From Cerioporus squamosus (lineage: Eukaryota; Basidiomycota; Agaricomycetes; Polyporales; Polyporaceae), in contig JABYQS010000394.1 in NCBI GenBank assembly GCA_022592435.1, positions 1-25,103 on the forward strand: 25,103 bases of DNA. The letters run 5' to 3'. Position numbers and translations under genes: made by a program. The notes beneath the pieces were generated by a model. It was not told the DNA's origin, ran no database searches, and worked only from the letters and a program-made list of their open reading frames with translations. Of this stretch, positions 1 to 9,868 are shown piece after piece. Position 1 is the first letter of the stretch; every line of letters starts with the position of its first letter.

Positions 1-306
1 CCTCTTATCCTTCTCGGTATCAACAACTCAATCCATTGCATTCTCTTCTAACTCGTCCGCACCTCCGTCTTCCGACTCTGGTCTCTCGGCTTCTGACCCT
101 CTGGTTCTCTCTCTGCTTGACTTCCTCCTTCGTTGCTTACTCCGGTATAAACTCCGGAGTTCTGTTCCTTTGCAAATAGAAGACAACTTGTGTCTCCTCA
201 GGGCGTTGGTCAATAACTTCGCCGAAGTCTTCACTCCTGTGCTGCCTTCGGACTTTGGACTTCGGACTTCGTTCCGGAGTTTGACTTGGCATGCACAGTC
301 TTAACA
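1..306 (-). mobile_element. Element C, left copy: terminal segment, extends left out of window
   Basis: This segment is an inverted, diverged copy of 23963 to about 24308. Read on the minus strand it begins TGTTAAGACTGTG at position 306 and continues leftwards through the same landmarks as the right copy: a run of TCCGAAG units, the GACTTCGGCGAAGTTATTGACC block and an AACTCCGGAGTTTATACCGGAGT block. The right copy carries about 35 extra bases of GGAGGTCGGAAGT-type repeats. Homology stops sharply at 306, where a Gypsy-1 LTR fragment begins, and at 23963 on the other side, so this is an element boundary. It probably landed inside the Gypsy-1 5' LTR. Whether it is an LTR or the end of a DNA transposon cannot be decided because the other end lies outside the window. 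Confidence 0.75.
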
Positions 307-414
307 GGTTGAGCATTATCACTACACCAAACAACTGGGGTATCATCCGATCTTGTTCAGATCCGATAACCTCAGGTGAAAGTTATTTCTTTGAAGTAAC
401 TTTTACGCACGTCA
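307..414 (+). repeat. Gypsy-1 5' LTR, 3'-terminal 108 bp only
   Basis: The 108 bases are identical to 11932-12039 apart from one A/G difference at 329. The copy ends in GCACGTCA at 414 and is followed by a TGG-starting primer site, as expected for a 5' LTR. Its upstream part is displaced by element C at 306 and would lie left of the window if element C is a simple insertion. Confidence 0.8.
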
Positions 415-417
415 AAT

Positions 418-435
418 TGGAGCCCACCGCGAGGG
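418..435 (+). promoter_or_regulatory. Candidate primer binding site of Gypsy-1
   Basis: Three bases after the LTR end the sequence begins TGGAGCCCACCGCGAGGG. A PBS starting TGG matches the CCA end of a tRNA, and the complement could form an acceptor stem plus T-arm. I did not identify the tRNA. This differs from Gypsy-2, whose PBS has no TGG start and instead matches its own LTR. Confidence 0.55.
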
Positions 436-820
436 GTAGTGAAACATCCATTCACTATTCCAACATACCTTGCACAACCTGTCACCGCGTACACCGAGTC
501 CGGTGGATCGACCAGGTAGATCCTCTCCTTCATCGAGTTCATCAACCTCAACATCATTCCCCTCCACCCCAACTATCTCCCTACTATCCTCATCAATACT
601 CAGTCCCTCTCCCTTATCAAGTCCCTCTACAAGGTCACCATCCCAGTCTATTACTAATTCATTTACAGGTCCCACTACTAGTCTATATCCCTCAGCCCAA
701 CCCATTTCAGCACCTACTACTTCCACCCAGGCAACCTCATCAGTAATCATCCCTCATATTCAGGCCCTTTCCTCTTCCGCTACAACTCCACTTGCACCAA
801 AGAACATTCAGACTACCACC

Positions 821-1858
821 ATGGCTACTGACATGCCCAGGAAGGGGACCAAGACAGCCCCTAAGACCTTCAATGGCAATCCTCTCAAGGTAAAGGAATT
901 TTTAGATGATTATGAAAGCCTATGCAAGAGCAAGAATATTTCCAAGGATGAAGACAAATGCAAATACCTCTTGCAATACTGCAGCAGTTCAGTCAAGGCA
1001 GTCATGGAGACCTATGACATCTCTACTACTAAATTTACTGACTTTGTAAAGGAATTCAAACACCTTTATGATGCAGATCGGTACGAGAAACGATACAAGG
1101 AGAAAGACCTTCAAGTCTTATTGCAAAAAGCTAGGCACAAGGATCTCAACTCCATTGCAAAATTCATGACTTATCAACGGGAGTTTCGAAGGATCGCAGG
1201 ATGGCTGAAGAAGCACCATGTCATTACTGACGATATATTCAACAAGTCATTCTGGAAAGGCATACCCCGATCACTCCGGCCACGCATCGAGACTCTCTAT
1301 ATGCGCGAAAATCCCACTCACAATATGACCAGACCCTTCGAAGTCGACAAGCTCGTAACAATAATAGAGACCATGTTTGGACGAGACCGTTTTGATGCAG
1401 GAGACTCAGATTCAGATGAAGACGATGAGACCAATGAGGACACTTCCTTCTCTACCTCAGACTCAGAAGACTCAGACGATGGCTACGATTCGGACTCGGA
1501 TCATCCAACTAGGACCCACAAGCACCATGATAAGAAGAAGTCCAGCAGACATTCAAAGTCTAAGGCCAAGGCCAGAGAGAAGACCAAGAAGATTTCTCAG
1601 GTCCCTGCAGACACTCCTCCTCTTTCTGACATGGAGTCCCAACCAGTATCATCATCCAAAAACAACAACGAGGTTGAGGATATAATCCGGAGACTTCAAA
1701 ATATGTCTATTGATGATCCTGCCTATGGAGCTCTATACTATCGGGGCTTCAAGCTTGACAAAGACATTGCACACATTATCCGTGCTCCCAAAGAATCGAC
1801 TCGGATATCATACCCAAATTCTTCCCCTCCTCTCTTTCCTCCGAACTCAGGAACCTGA
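821..1858 (+). pseudogene. gag: Gypsy-1 gag (capsid-type), interrupted by in-frame TGA
   Basis: Gag of an LTR retrotransposon, the structural protein that assembles the cytoplasmic particle. The first in-frame ATG is at 821 in a good context (ACCACCATGG); the frame is open further up to 470, giving a Ser/Thr/Pro-rich stretch with no ATG. After the start comes a helical capsid-like domain at about residues 10-190 (motifs KTFNGNP, FLDDYES, FVKEFKHLY, EFRRIAGWL, FWKGIP, IETMFGRDRFD), then an acidic Asp/Ser-rich stretch, a Lys/Arg-rich stretch and a Pro-rich end. The frame meets TGA at 1856-1858, immediately before a zinc knuckle that continues in the same frame. The acidic-basic segment may be a nucleic-acid-binding linker (inference). 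Confidence 0.85.
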
Positions 1859-4254
1859 CCTGCATGTTATGGATGTGGAGAGCAAGGTCAAGGCTTGAAC
1901 TATTGTCCAAAGATTAATGCATTGGTAGCTAAAGGAGTTCTCAAGCGAGATGGAAACAACAAGCTCACTTTGGCAGATGGGTCAATGATCCAGCGGCAGC
2001 GGGACGAAACCTTTGTCCATGCCATTCAGTGCTTGACAGGCCAGTCGAACTTCATTGCTCTCTCAGCGCATATTGTCGAGGTGACGGACTGCAGTGACTG
2101 TGACTCTGACTCCCCCAACCTAGTCTTCCCTGTGGAGCGTACACCGAAGCAGAGCAAGGAGCACTGTAAGGCCAAGTTTGATGGAGTTCAGGTTCCACCG
2201 AAGCCTGCGTGGGCCAAGGACAAGGCTACTGATAAGGTACCCAACCCTGGCAGTAGCCAAGGTCAAGGCCAAGGACCACCGATGATTTCCAAGGAAGTCC
2301 ATGGAAGGCCTACATTTGACCCCAACAAAGATGAGAATATTGTCATGGATGATACACAGGCAAACAAGCCCCGCACAGGCAAACCAACCACCGAAAAACC
2401 TCCAAAACGGGCTCCAGTCCAATCCGAGATAGCGAAACACGTCCAGCCCCTCACGATTCTGGACCGAATCCTCAATACACCCCTTACAATGTCAGTTGGA
2501 GAGGTTATTGGATCCTCGAAGGAGATATCACAGCATTTACAGGACATAATTCGGACCAAACGCGCAGCACAGCCACAGCCGGAGGTTAACCACACAGAAT
2601 TCCTCTCTGCTGCAGTAATTTATACAAGGTCAAGATGTCCTCTAATTTGGATCACAGTTCAATGTGATGGTAACCCAATCGATGGCATAGTGGATACAGG
2701 CTCAATGATGAATATAGTGAACAAAAGGATCTGGAAATCGAGCATTCCGAGACCGTATGACAAATCGCAGCAAGTCGAAATGATAGCTGCAAATAATGGC
2801 GAAGGCAAACTCAGTGGTTTGATAAAGAATGTAGAGTTAACCTGCAGTGCGGCCCGGACTTGGGCTAACCTATACGTGGCCGACAATGCACCTTTCGATT
2901 TGCTTCTAGGCCGTCCCTGGCAGCGGGACAATCACATTTCTATTGACGAACGAAAAGACGGGACCTATCTTTTGTTCAAAAACCCTTATATGGATGTCCC
3001 CGAACTCGACATGCTGGTAGAGCCCGATACATCCGCCCCGGACAGCTTTTTTACTATCCCCGAACACCCCGAGCCACTTCCTTCTCGACCCCCGACTCCC
3101 TCCACTTCAACTCCGCACTCATATTTCTACGCACACAAGCCCGACATGTCGCAGGACGACTCTACTCTGACCGAACTCCGCTACACGGCTACGATCGAGC
3201 CTCAAGTTGCGTTCCCATGTGTGTACGGGTACTGCGACGATCACCTGTACCAGGACTGGTACATTCCTGCGACCGTACTCACAGGCACCATGTCCGACTC
3301 TGCAAGCAACATCGACGCGGCACCCTTTTCATGTCAAGGTCCTGCGTATGTCCGACTCTACCCCACCGCGCATCTGAATGCGCTCCGCCGCGATAGCATC
3401 ACAGTGGACTTTCAAGTTCCCACACCCAGCGCTAGATGCAACCTGGTACGCGACACAACAACCTTCTCTCTCCCCGACCTCATTCTTCCTTCTCCTGCCT
3501 CGGACTCGACCACGGCTACTTCAACGCCCTCTCCTCATCAACGTCTCGACACAGCCGAAGACGAGCACCGTGTTGATGGTCAAGACCAGGCCATGCAAGA
3601 CGAACTACTCCCACCGGCCTTGCTGCTATTCACGATGGACCACGGCGGAGGAGACAGCGGGTCCGAGAGCAAAGCAGAAGACGAGTGGAACCGGTGCGTC
3701 GCACGTTTGTCGTGCACCAAACCCGATACTAACCACATCGATAACAAAAGTGTCATCAATAGCCCAGCATACCGACTCCAAACGACCATGGAGCCGGAGG
3801 AGGAACCTATTCACGACACCGACACTCCAACGCTCGAGCGGTACTGCAAACTAGTCACGCGGTACCCGGGCTTCTACGACACTACATCCCCTGAAGCCAC
3901 CATTGCCATCGCGGACTGTATCGACAACTTCTACCCCGACCATCACCCCAGTCTCCACGGCTTCCCTCCGCTCTCTCCTCACTACTCCGCCCTTGATCAA
4001 CTCGACCACAAGATTCTCACCAATGCCCTTCAACCCCCCACGTCATCCCATGACTTGCTCAACATCATCTCTCCGGTACCCATCCCTCACTCCCACTCGT
4101 CTCCAATTGCTGCCTTCCAAGAGGCATGTGAGCGTATTCTTGAAGACGCCGGAACTCGCGACGAGGACAGACACAATGAACTCGACCACCTCTACGACGA
4201 CTTAGAGGCGGGTCGACCCAATACGGTCACCTTGAGCCCGAACACGAGGACAAC
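1859..4254 (+). pseudogene. Gypsy-1 zinc knuckle, retroviral-type aspartic protease and long unknown tail
   Basis: Same frame as gag, continuing past the TGA. At 1865-1906 there is a CCHC-type knuckle, CYGCGEQGQGLNYC, in which the expected His is Gln. The aspartic protease spans about 2635-2990: catalytic triad VDTGS (GAT at 2693) and LLGRPWQ near the end match retropepsins, which cleave the polyprotein. From about 3000 onwards there is a long Pro/Ser/Thr- and Asp/Glu-rich segment that I do not recognise, with blocks such as FPCVYGYCDD, LYQDWYIPA and ERYCKLVTRYPGFYD. Gypsy elements usually pass from protease to RT much more directly. The reading frame appears to shift by one base near 4210-4230, and the solo LTR then interrupts the tail at 4255. 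Confidence 0.8.
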
Positions 4255-4736
4255 TGTTACGCTTTCGAGCGTGACCTTAAACCAAAGAGCCTTAAAGGTC
4301 GTTCTGTCCAGCCGCCTGCAATATACTAGTCCAGGTTGCCTACTCCGAGGCTAACCCTAGTATAAAGCCTATGCTGAACTCTTACTAGTACGGTTCACCT
4401 TATCGAAGGGGAACACTAGTAAGATCGGGTGAAAGCGAGTATAACGAGGAACGGTTCGTTATTCGCAAAGGGGACTTAAAGCTGGGGGTCGCTCTGAGAC
4501 GTCGCCCCTTATATACAAGTTGTGAAGCTGCGGAAGAATGTTCTAGTACTTGTAGAGAAGATTCTGGTAAGTACTACTCGTGTCCGTACTCTTCTGTAGT
4601 AGTAACAAAGAGAATGAACTAGAATATACAAGAACATTCTGGAGACTTGCCTAACTAGTAGTACAATAAGACAAACTGATCGCGTGAGAGTAAAAGTACA
4701 AGTCCGTTACTGGTAACTCCTGTGATAGTCGTAACA
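4255..4736. mobile_element. Solo LTR nested in Gypsy-1 (482 bp)
   Basis: The insertion starts TGTTACG and ends CGTAACA, perfect 7-bp inverted ends of the TG...CA type. It is flanked by an identical 5-bp target duplication ACAAC at 4250-4254 and 4737-4741. There is no internal coding region, so it is best read as a solo LTR left by recombination between the two LTRs of a third retrotransposon family. TATA-like stretches occur at about 4357-4363 (TATAAAG) and 4510-4516 (TATATAC). I see no other copy of this LTR in the window. Confidence 0.88.
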
Positions 4737-4741
4737 ACAAC

Positions 4742-5419
4742 TCACCAACCAAACGCGGTCGACTTGAGCTCGAGCTCGAGGAGCCGCAAGACGAGAGCAA
4801 CGGGCACGAACACAGGCACGAGCACGTCGATGAGGAGCATTGATCCTCAAAGCGTGCTCGGAGGGACAACGAGCACCACAAGCCTCGTGACAAGCACTGC
4901 GAGCCCCACATCGGGTACGATGAGCCCCGGACTACACATATCTGGCAGCATGACGAGAGCACGTCGTGCGCTCCCCTCGTCTCGTATGACGAGATCTGGA
5001 GCGCGCGCGCGTCTTGTCTCCCAGCAACAGCGACGTTCGGGCCCCTCCCTCCTCTCCTTCTGTCTTTCTACGCCACGCCCTCAGACTTGGACATAGCCAA
5101 AGATGTCAGTGTCGATCACAGTGACCGCAACCACGACCACGACGTCTCGCCCTTCGAGCACCCCCTGGACATCTCCGACTTTCCATTGGCGCTCTCGCCC
5201 GAGCACACGACACCGCAACCCGTCACACCGTCAACCCCCGCTACCACACCCGAACCTCCAAGCCTCCCAACTGCTCAACAGCTGGAGTATGAGCGACTCT
5301 TCGACGATGGCGCACTCCACGACTTCGTCGAGTGCATCCTGCTCAACGCCATGCAGGATGCCACCAACGATTTATGCGAGTTTTTTCGGGAGGAATTTGA
5401 GGTCTTTCAGGCCGACTAG
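4742..5419 (+). pseudogene. Gypsy-1 tail, part after the solo LTR
   Basis: Acidic and His-rich reading frame that appears to continue the tail upstream of the solo LTR. Blocks visible: LELELEEPQDE, HEHRHEHVDEEH, then TGA at 4841-4843, then SSKRARRDNEHHKPRDKH, and near the end LEYERLFDDGALHDFVECIL and CEFFREEFEVFQAD before TAG at 5417-5419. Composition matches the upstream tail in this frame better than in the alternative frame, which is Ser/Thr/Arg-rich. Function unknown. The final TAG may be a genuine end of a first ORF (gag-protease-tail), because the next 420 bases look non-coding. Confidence 0.55.
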
Positions 5420-5842
5420 TGTACGTCGTCGCCATCACCTGTCTCCTCCTTCACTCACTCATACCTCTTTCCATTCAGTAGTCTCATGGCACGTGCGTTT
5501 GCAACGTGAACTTCTTGATGTGAGCATTACCTATGTTCTTGGTAATCTATCGCCTCCCCCGCTGTACCTTCATCAATGTTGTCTCGAGCATCTTGCTAAT
5601 TCCCCATGTCCTTCTTGGTTCTTGATGTATTTCCATGCATCTTGTCACTTCAAATCTTACTTGTTATCCTTGCATATGTCTCCATCATCCCCGCATCTTG
5701 TATTGTATCATAGATGGCCCCTCATGATTTGTATATTACTGGACTGGCTCGTATATAGATTATGCATATACTCATACCATGAATACTTATATTTGTACAT
5801 TCATCGACTGACATTGTGTCTCGTATTGATCTATCACGCTGC
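5420..5842. other. Non-coding, pyrimidine- and AT-rich spacer between Gypsy-1 ORF1 and RT
   Basis: No convincing coding pattern on either strand. The sequence is T/C-rich then AT-rich and resembles a fungal 3' untranslated region or spacer. It begins with GTGTACGT right after the TAG and ends with GCTGCAG at about 5842, so it could alternatively be a GT-AG intron of about 420 nt in a polyprotein transcript. Long for a basidiomycete intron; I cannot choose between the two. Confidence 0.4.
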
Positions 5843-5852
5843 AGTTGGCCTT

Positions 5853-6871
5853 CCTGCGGACTTGTCCCGCCTTCCCACCCATATTCCTGTCTTGGCACCA
5901 TGCCCCGTCGAGGTCGACGTTCTTTCTGGCGAGGGATGGGAGGACCGACGTCCTCGTACTACTCCTAACCTAAGGACACATCCAGCGGCAGTGCAGGCGT
6001 CGTTTAAGACTGAAGAGGAGCCACTGTTTTCATTGTTCTATGCGGTAATCGAGACTGCGGACACGCCACAGACGGACCTACATATGCACACGGCCTACAA
6101 GCGAGTGAACAAGAAGGTAAAGCCTGTTGCAGGTACTATGCCAGAGGAATTCCGCGTTATACGCCAGTTCCCGGAGGACCCTTTAGCGTCCCTTCCTGAG
6201 CTCACACCCATCATCCCCAACTTTGTCCCGAACGCAAAATTGACTCAGAACGTATAGAAAAACTAGCCTTGAACAAAGATGGATATCTATGGCCCGAGGA
6301 GGAGAGACTATTCCTCCACATACTCCAGTTGAACGAGAAAGCAATAGCATTCCAGGATAGTGACCAAGGCACATTGCGGAGCGACTACTTCTCCCCATAC
6401 ATCATACCGGTTGTCCCGCATACGGCCTGGAAAGAGCCAAATATTCCCATAGCCCCTGGAATCAAAGATAAAGTCATAAAAATTCTAAAGGACAGAATGG
6501 CGGCTGGAGTCTACGAGCCAAGTCGGTCTTCATACCGGTCGCGATACTTTTGCGCACTGAAGAAAAATGGAGACCTCCGACTCGTCCACGATCTCCAGCC
6601 ACTCAACCGAGTCAGCATACGGGATGCAGGATCACCTCCCATCATGGATGACTTTGTCGAGCCATTTGCAGGATATCAATGTTACACTCTCTTTGACCTT
6701 TACTCAGGTTACGACGCACGCATCGTGCATCCGCGGAGTCAAGACCTCACTGCATTCATGACACCGTTAGGACTTCTACGCCTCACCTGCATGCCACAGG
6801 GCTATACAAATTCACCTGCAGAATTTCAAAATTGCATGTCTTTCATCCTCCAACACGAGATCCCTCATACT
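5853..6871 (+). pseudogene. pol: Gypsy-1 pol: N-terminal region and RT fingers/palm, first part
   Basis: Start of the reverse transcriptase ORF. A pre-RT region (YKRVNKKVKPVAG, MPEEFRVIRQF) is read in one frame up to about 6248; a single missing base there moves the frame, and the RT continues as LWPEEERLFLH, YFSPYIIPVV, RFCALKKNGDLRLVHDLQPLN-like motifs, YTLFDLYSGYDA with a catalytic Asp, and LTCMPQGYTNSPAEFQN. The RT is cut at EIPHT by the TIR element at 6872, four codons before the catalytic Asp pair. RT copies element RNA into cDNA inside the particle. The sequence type is that of agaricomycete gypsy elements with an FIDD rather than YxDD active site (recalled family knowledge). Confidence 0.85.
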
Positions 6872-7798
6872 AGTGGGCGCCTGAAGTGTTCGAACACCCG
6901 CATTAGGCACTCTTGGTGCGGATATTGTAACACATGAATCTTGCTCACAATTAAGGGTTAGTCAGAACATGTAGCCACATAGAGTAGACAAAAATCTGAG
7001 CTCACAGTATATGTGGATAAAACTGTGTGCAACAGTCTCTAGCTGTCTGGAGAGCATGAACTCTTGGTGAGGTACTTTTCTCCTTCCTGCCCCAATAAGT
7101 CTGTAAGGGCTGATTGAGACAACCTCACAAATATACCCACAGATAGTTCAGAGCTTGCTGTATGTGCCATATAAAACAAGGGATGTGAAGAGGACTACCA
7201 GGGGAGTTATCGTGAGTGAAACTTGCAAGATGAACAGGCATAAATTACATGGTTCTGCTTATGCAGTCTTGGTCGTTCAACTATTGTATACAGACACACA
7301 TTGTCCACTGCAGCCATGACTACTGCCCTCTCTATATTCATTGATACTATTAGCAGTTTGGTAGCAGCCCTTGAAAGACTGAATTCAGGACAAGTGATGT
7401 TCCATATGCAATTATATTAATCCATCTCCCATGTTTCTCAGGCAATAGCTCCCTCAGACTTTCTTGGTCCATCCCACCATTCATATATCACATGCAGGGG
7501 TCTCTAAGGTCCCCATTCCAATTTTTATGAGATCATCCCAGTAGGTTTGGACAGTACTTATAAGGGCAGGGATGGGAAGGGTGGATTTTGTACATCTCAG
7601 ATAAAGTTGATACTTCACAGAATGCCAGAGAGTGAACCATACAGTGTCACCCATATATACTAGAAGCTCAGATGCCTGTCTACCATATGCACCAAAGGGC
7701 TTCAATGTTTCTTGTGAAGTGACCAAGATATTCATATTTCATTATGCCCTTATGGTACACCTAACCCGAGGTGTTCGAACACTTTAGGCGCCCACGAG
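6872..7798. mobile_element. 927-bp non-autonomous DNA element with ~36-bp TIRs inserted in RT
   Basis: Ends are inverted repeats: GTGGGCGCCTGAAGTGTTCG from 6873 on the left and its near-complement ending GGCGCCCAC at 7795, with similarity over about 36 bp (6873-6907 and 7760-7795), including the palindromic core GTGTTCGAACAC. Flanks carry TACT at 6868-6871 and 7799-7802, a likely 4-bp target duplication (3 bp possible because adjacent bases allow shifting). The interior is AT-rich and has no credible transposase, so it must have been mobilised in trans. Removal of element plus one TSD (931 bp) restores exactly the frame change seen between the RT halves. Superfamily not determined. Confidence 0.85.
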
Positions 7799-7802
7799 TA
7801 CT

Positions 7803-8810
7803 GCCAACATCTTTATTGATGATCTTCCAATTAAAGGATCCCGCACAAATTACCCTGACAAGAATGGAGACCCGGAGACTGTTCCAGAAAATCCAGGAAT
7901 AAGGAGGTACATATGGGAACATGCAGTCGATGTCCACCGAATCATGCACCGACTTGGATATGCAGGAGCAATGGTCTCTGCCAAAAAGTTGCAAATATGC
8001 CGGCCGGATGTTATCATTGTAGGACAAAAATGCACCCTAGCAGGAAGGTCCCCTGAGGATGCGAAAATTGACAAGGTCTTGAACTGGCCACAGCTACAAA
8101 ATGTGAAGGAGGTCCGTGGCTTTTTAGGTCTTTGCGGGACGGTGCGGATCTGGGTTAAAGAATACTCCGAAATTGCACGACCCCTAACAGAACTTGTTCG
8201 GAAAGACACAGACTTTGTCTGGGATGCAAGGCAAGAGGAAGCATTTCAACAGCTGAAGACCCTCATATCCTCTGCGCCAGCTCTCCACCCCATCAACTAC
8301 TCCTCCGATCGACCAGTCTACCTATCAGTTGACTCCAGTGTCATTGCAGTCGGATTCATTCTCTCCCAAGACAATGAACACAGAAAGCACAGACCTGCAC
8401 GTTACGGGTTGCTACCCTTCAACGAGTGAGAGTCAAGATACAGTCAACCAAAACTTGAATTGTACAGATGTTTCCGAGCTCTACACCACTGGAGACTCTA
8501 TCTCATTGGCATCAAACGATTGATTTTAGAAGTGGATGCAAAATACATCAAAGACATGCTCAATAATCCTGACCTCCAACCCAATGCTACCCTGAACCAT
8601 TGGATACAAGGAATACTACTCTTCGATTTCGAACTACACCTTGTACCGGCAGACAAGCATCGAGGCCCAGACGCTCTTTCCCAGAGACCACCTACCGAAG
8701 AGGAACAAGTGCAGGCTGAAGAAATGGAAAAATGGTTAGATGACACCACATTCTTTTCTACTATTCTCCTGAAGCCAACCACATTCAGAACCTACCCTCA
8801 TATCAAATAG
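7803..8810 (+). pseudogene. pol: Gypsy-1 pol: RT palm (FIDD), thumb and RNase H
   Basis: Continues the RT with IFIDDLPIKG, in which the Asp pair at 7818-7823 is the polymerase metal site, followed by the thumb and connection (RGFLGLCGTVRIWVKEY, ARPLTELVRKD, QEEAFQQLKTLI). RNase H follows: VYLSVDSSVIAVGFIL supplies the first Asp, KLELY the Glu and LILEVDAKYI the next Asp; the conserved DALSQRP block is at the end. An in-frame TGA at 8427-8429 falls inside RNase H between FNE and ESRYSQPKLELY. The frame ends at TAG 8808-8810, but coding similarity moves to another frame from about 8800, so a one-base indel lies there. Confidence 0.85.
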
Positions 8811-9797
8811 GTCCAAACTCGCAGGAGGAAATACTGGTTCAAATACGCCATTTTCTTATGACTCTTGAGACACCTCCCTTCAACTCAATACAAGCAAAAA
8901 GATGATTTCTACAACGTGCATCACGCTTCTACGTGGAAAATGACAAAATATTCAAACGACGGACCGATGGCTATCCGCTTTTGGACGTAATTAAGCCAGA
9001 AAGGAGATATCAAATACTTAAATATGCACACGTAAATCTAGGACATCGTGGAACATACGGAGTCTTCTATCATCTTCGGGAACGATTCTACTGGCCACGA
9101 ATGTACCAGGACGTCAAACACCATGTGGGTTCATGCCACCAATGCCAAATATGGAGTACGAAAAAATTCGAGGTCTCACCCACCATATGCACTCCAGTCA
9201 CGATTTTCACTGAAATCTATGCGGATGTCATGTTTATGCCCAAAGCTAGAGGATATCATTATCTGGTGGCAGCCTGAGATGATCTGTCTCATGCTGCGGA
9301 GGGCCGAGCACTGAAACAATTTACTTCACGAAGCATTGCCAAGTTCCTATGGGAGCAGATCATATGCCGCTATGGACACATCGCAGAAATCATCACCGAC
9401 AATGGCTCAGAATTTATGGGAACTACAAAGAGACTACTAAAGCGCTATGGCATTCCACAGATCAAAATCACCCCTTATAATAAGCATGCCTCTGGCATTG
9501 TGGAACAAGGACACTTCACTGTCCGTCAGGCCATTCTTAAGGATTGCAAAGATAAACCAGAGAGATGGCCAGAGAAGGTTCCCTTGGCATTCTTTGCAGA
9601 CCGGGTAACCACCCGGCATTCGACAGGTTTCAGCCCATTCTATCTACTCCATGGGATGCACCCCATCTTGCCATTTGATCTAACTGAAGATCGCTAGTGA
9701 CCAAGATGATCCAAGTTTAGACTCGATGACGAATTCGGAGGATTTCAAGGATGAGTGGCTTCCTTAGACGCTTTAAGAATGCGGGAGCTCTCTGAGA
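8811..9797 (+). pseudogene. Gypsy-1 integrase, two TGA codons, C-terminus lost
   Basis: Linker SQEEILVQIRHFL, TGA at 8903-8905, then a HHCC zinc domain (His in HVNLGHRG, Cys pair in SCHQCQ) and the catalytic core. All three acidic residues of the DDE triad are visible: Asp in IYADVMF (GAT 9224), Asp in ITDNGSEF (GAC 9398) and Glu in GIVEQGH (GAA 9503). A second TGA at 9275-9277 lies between YHYLVAA and DDLSHAAEGRAL. The core ends with FYLLHGMHPILPFDLTEDR and TAG at 9695-9697; a trace of the following region (LDALRMREL) is still readable to about 9797. The usual C-terminal part is absent and a different gene follows. Confidence 0.85.
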
Positions 9798-9868
9798 GTT
9801 TCCCACCAATTCTGTTGCCCGCACACCACCACTGTCCTTTGACTACCAGCACATTGCCGCTGTCCACC

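Noticed and set aside
470..820. Ser/Thr/Pro-rich upstream extension of the Gypsy-1 gag frame as coding
   Set aside because: It has no ATG and opens only at a TTG; the first ATG at 821 has a strong context. The extension may be leader sequence that happens to be open.
5103..6257. Single 384-codon plus-strand ORF
   Set aside because: Its first two thirds is a Ser/Thr/Leu-rich shadow over the Gypsy-1 tail and a non-coding spacer; only the end (from about 5853) is real pol sequence.
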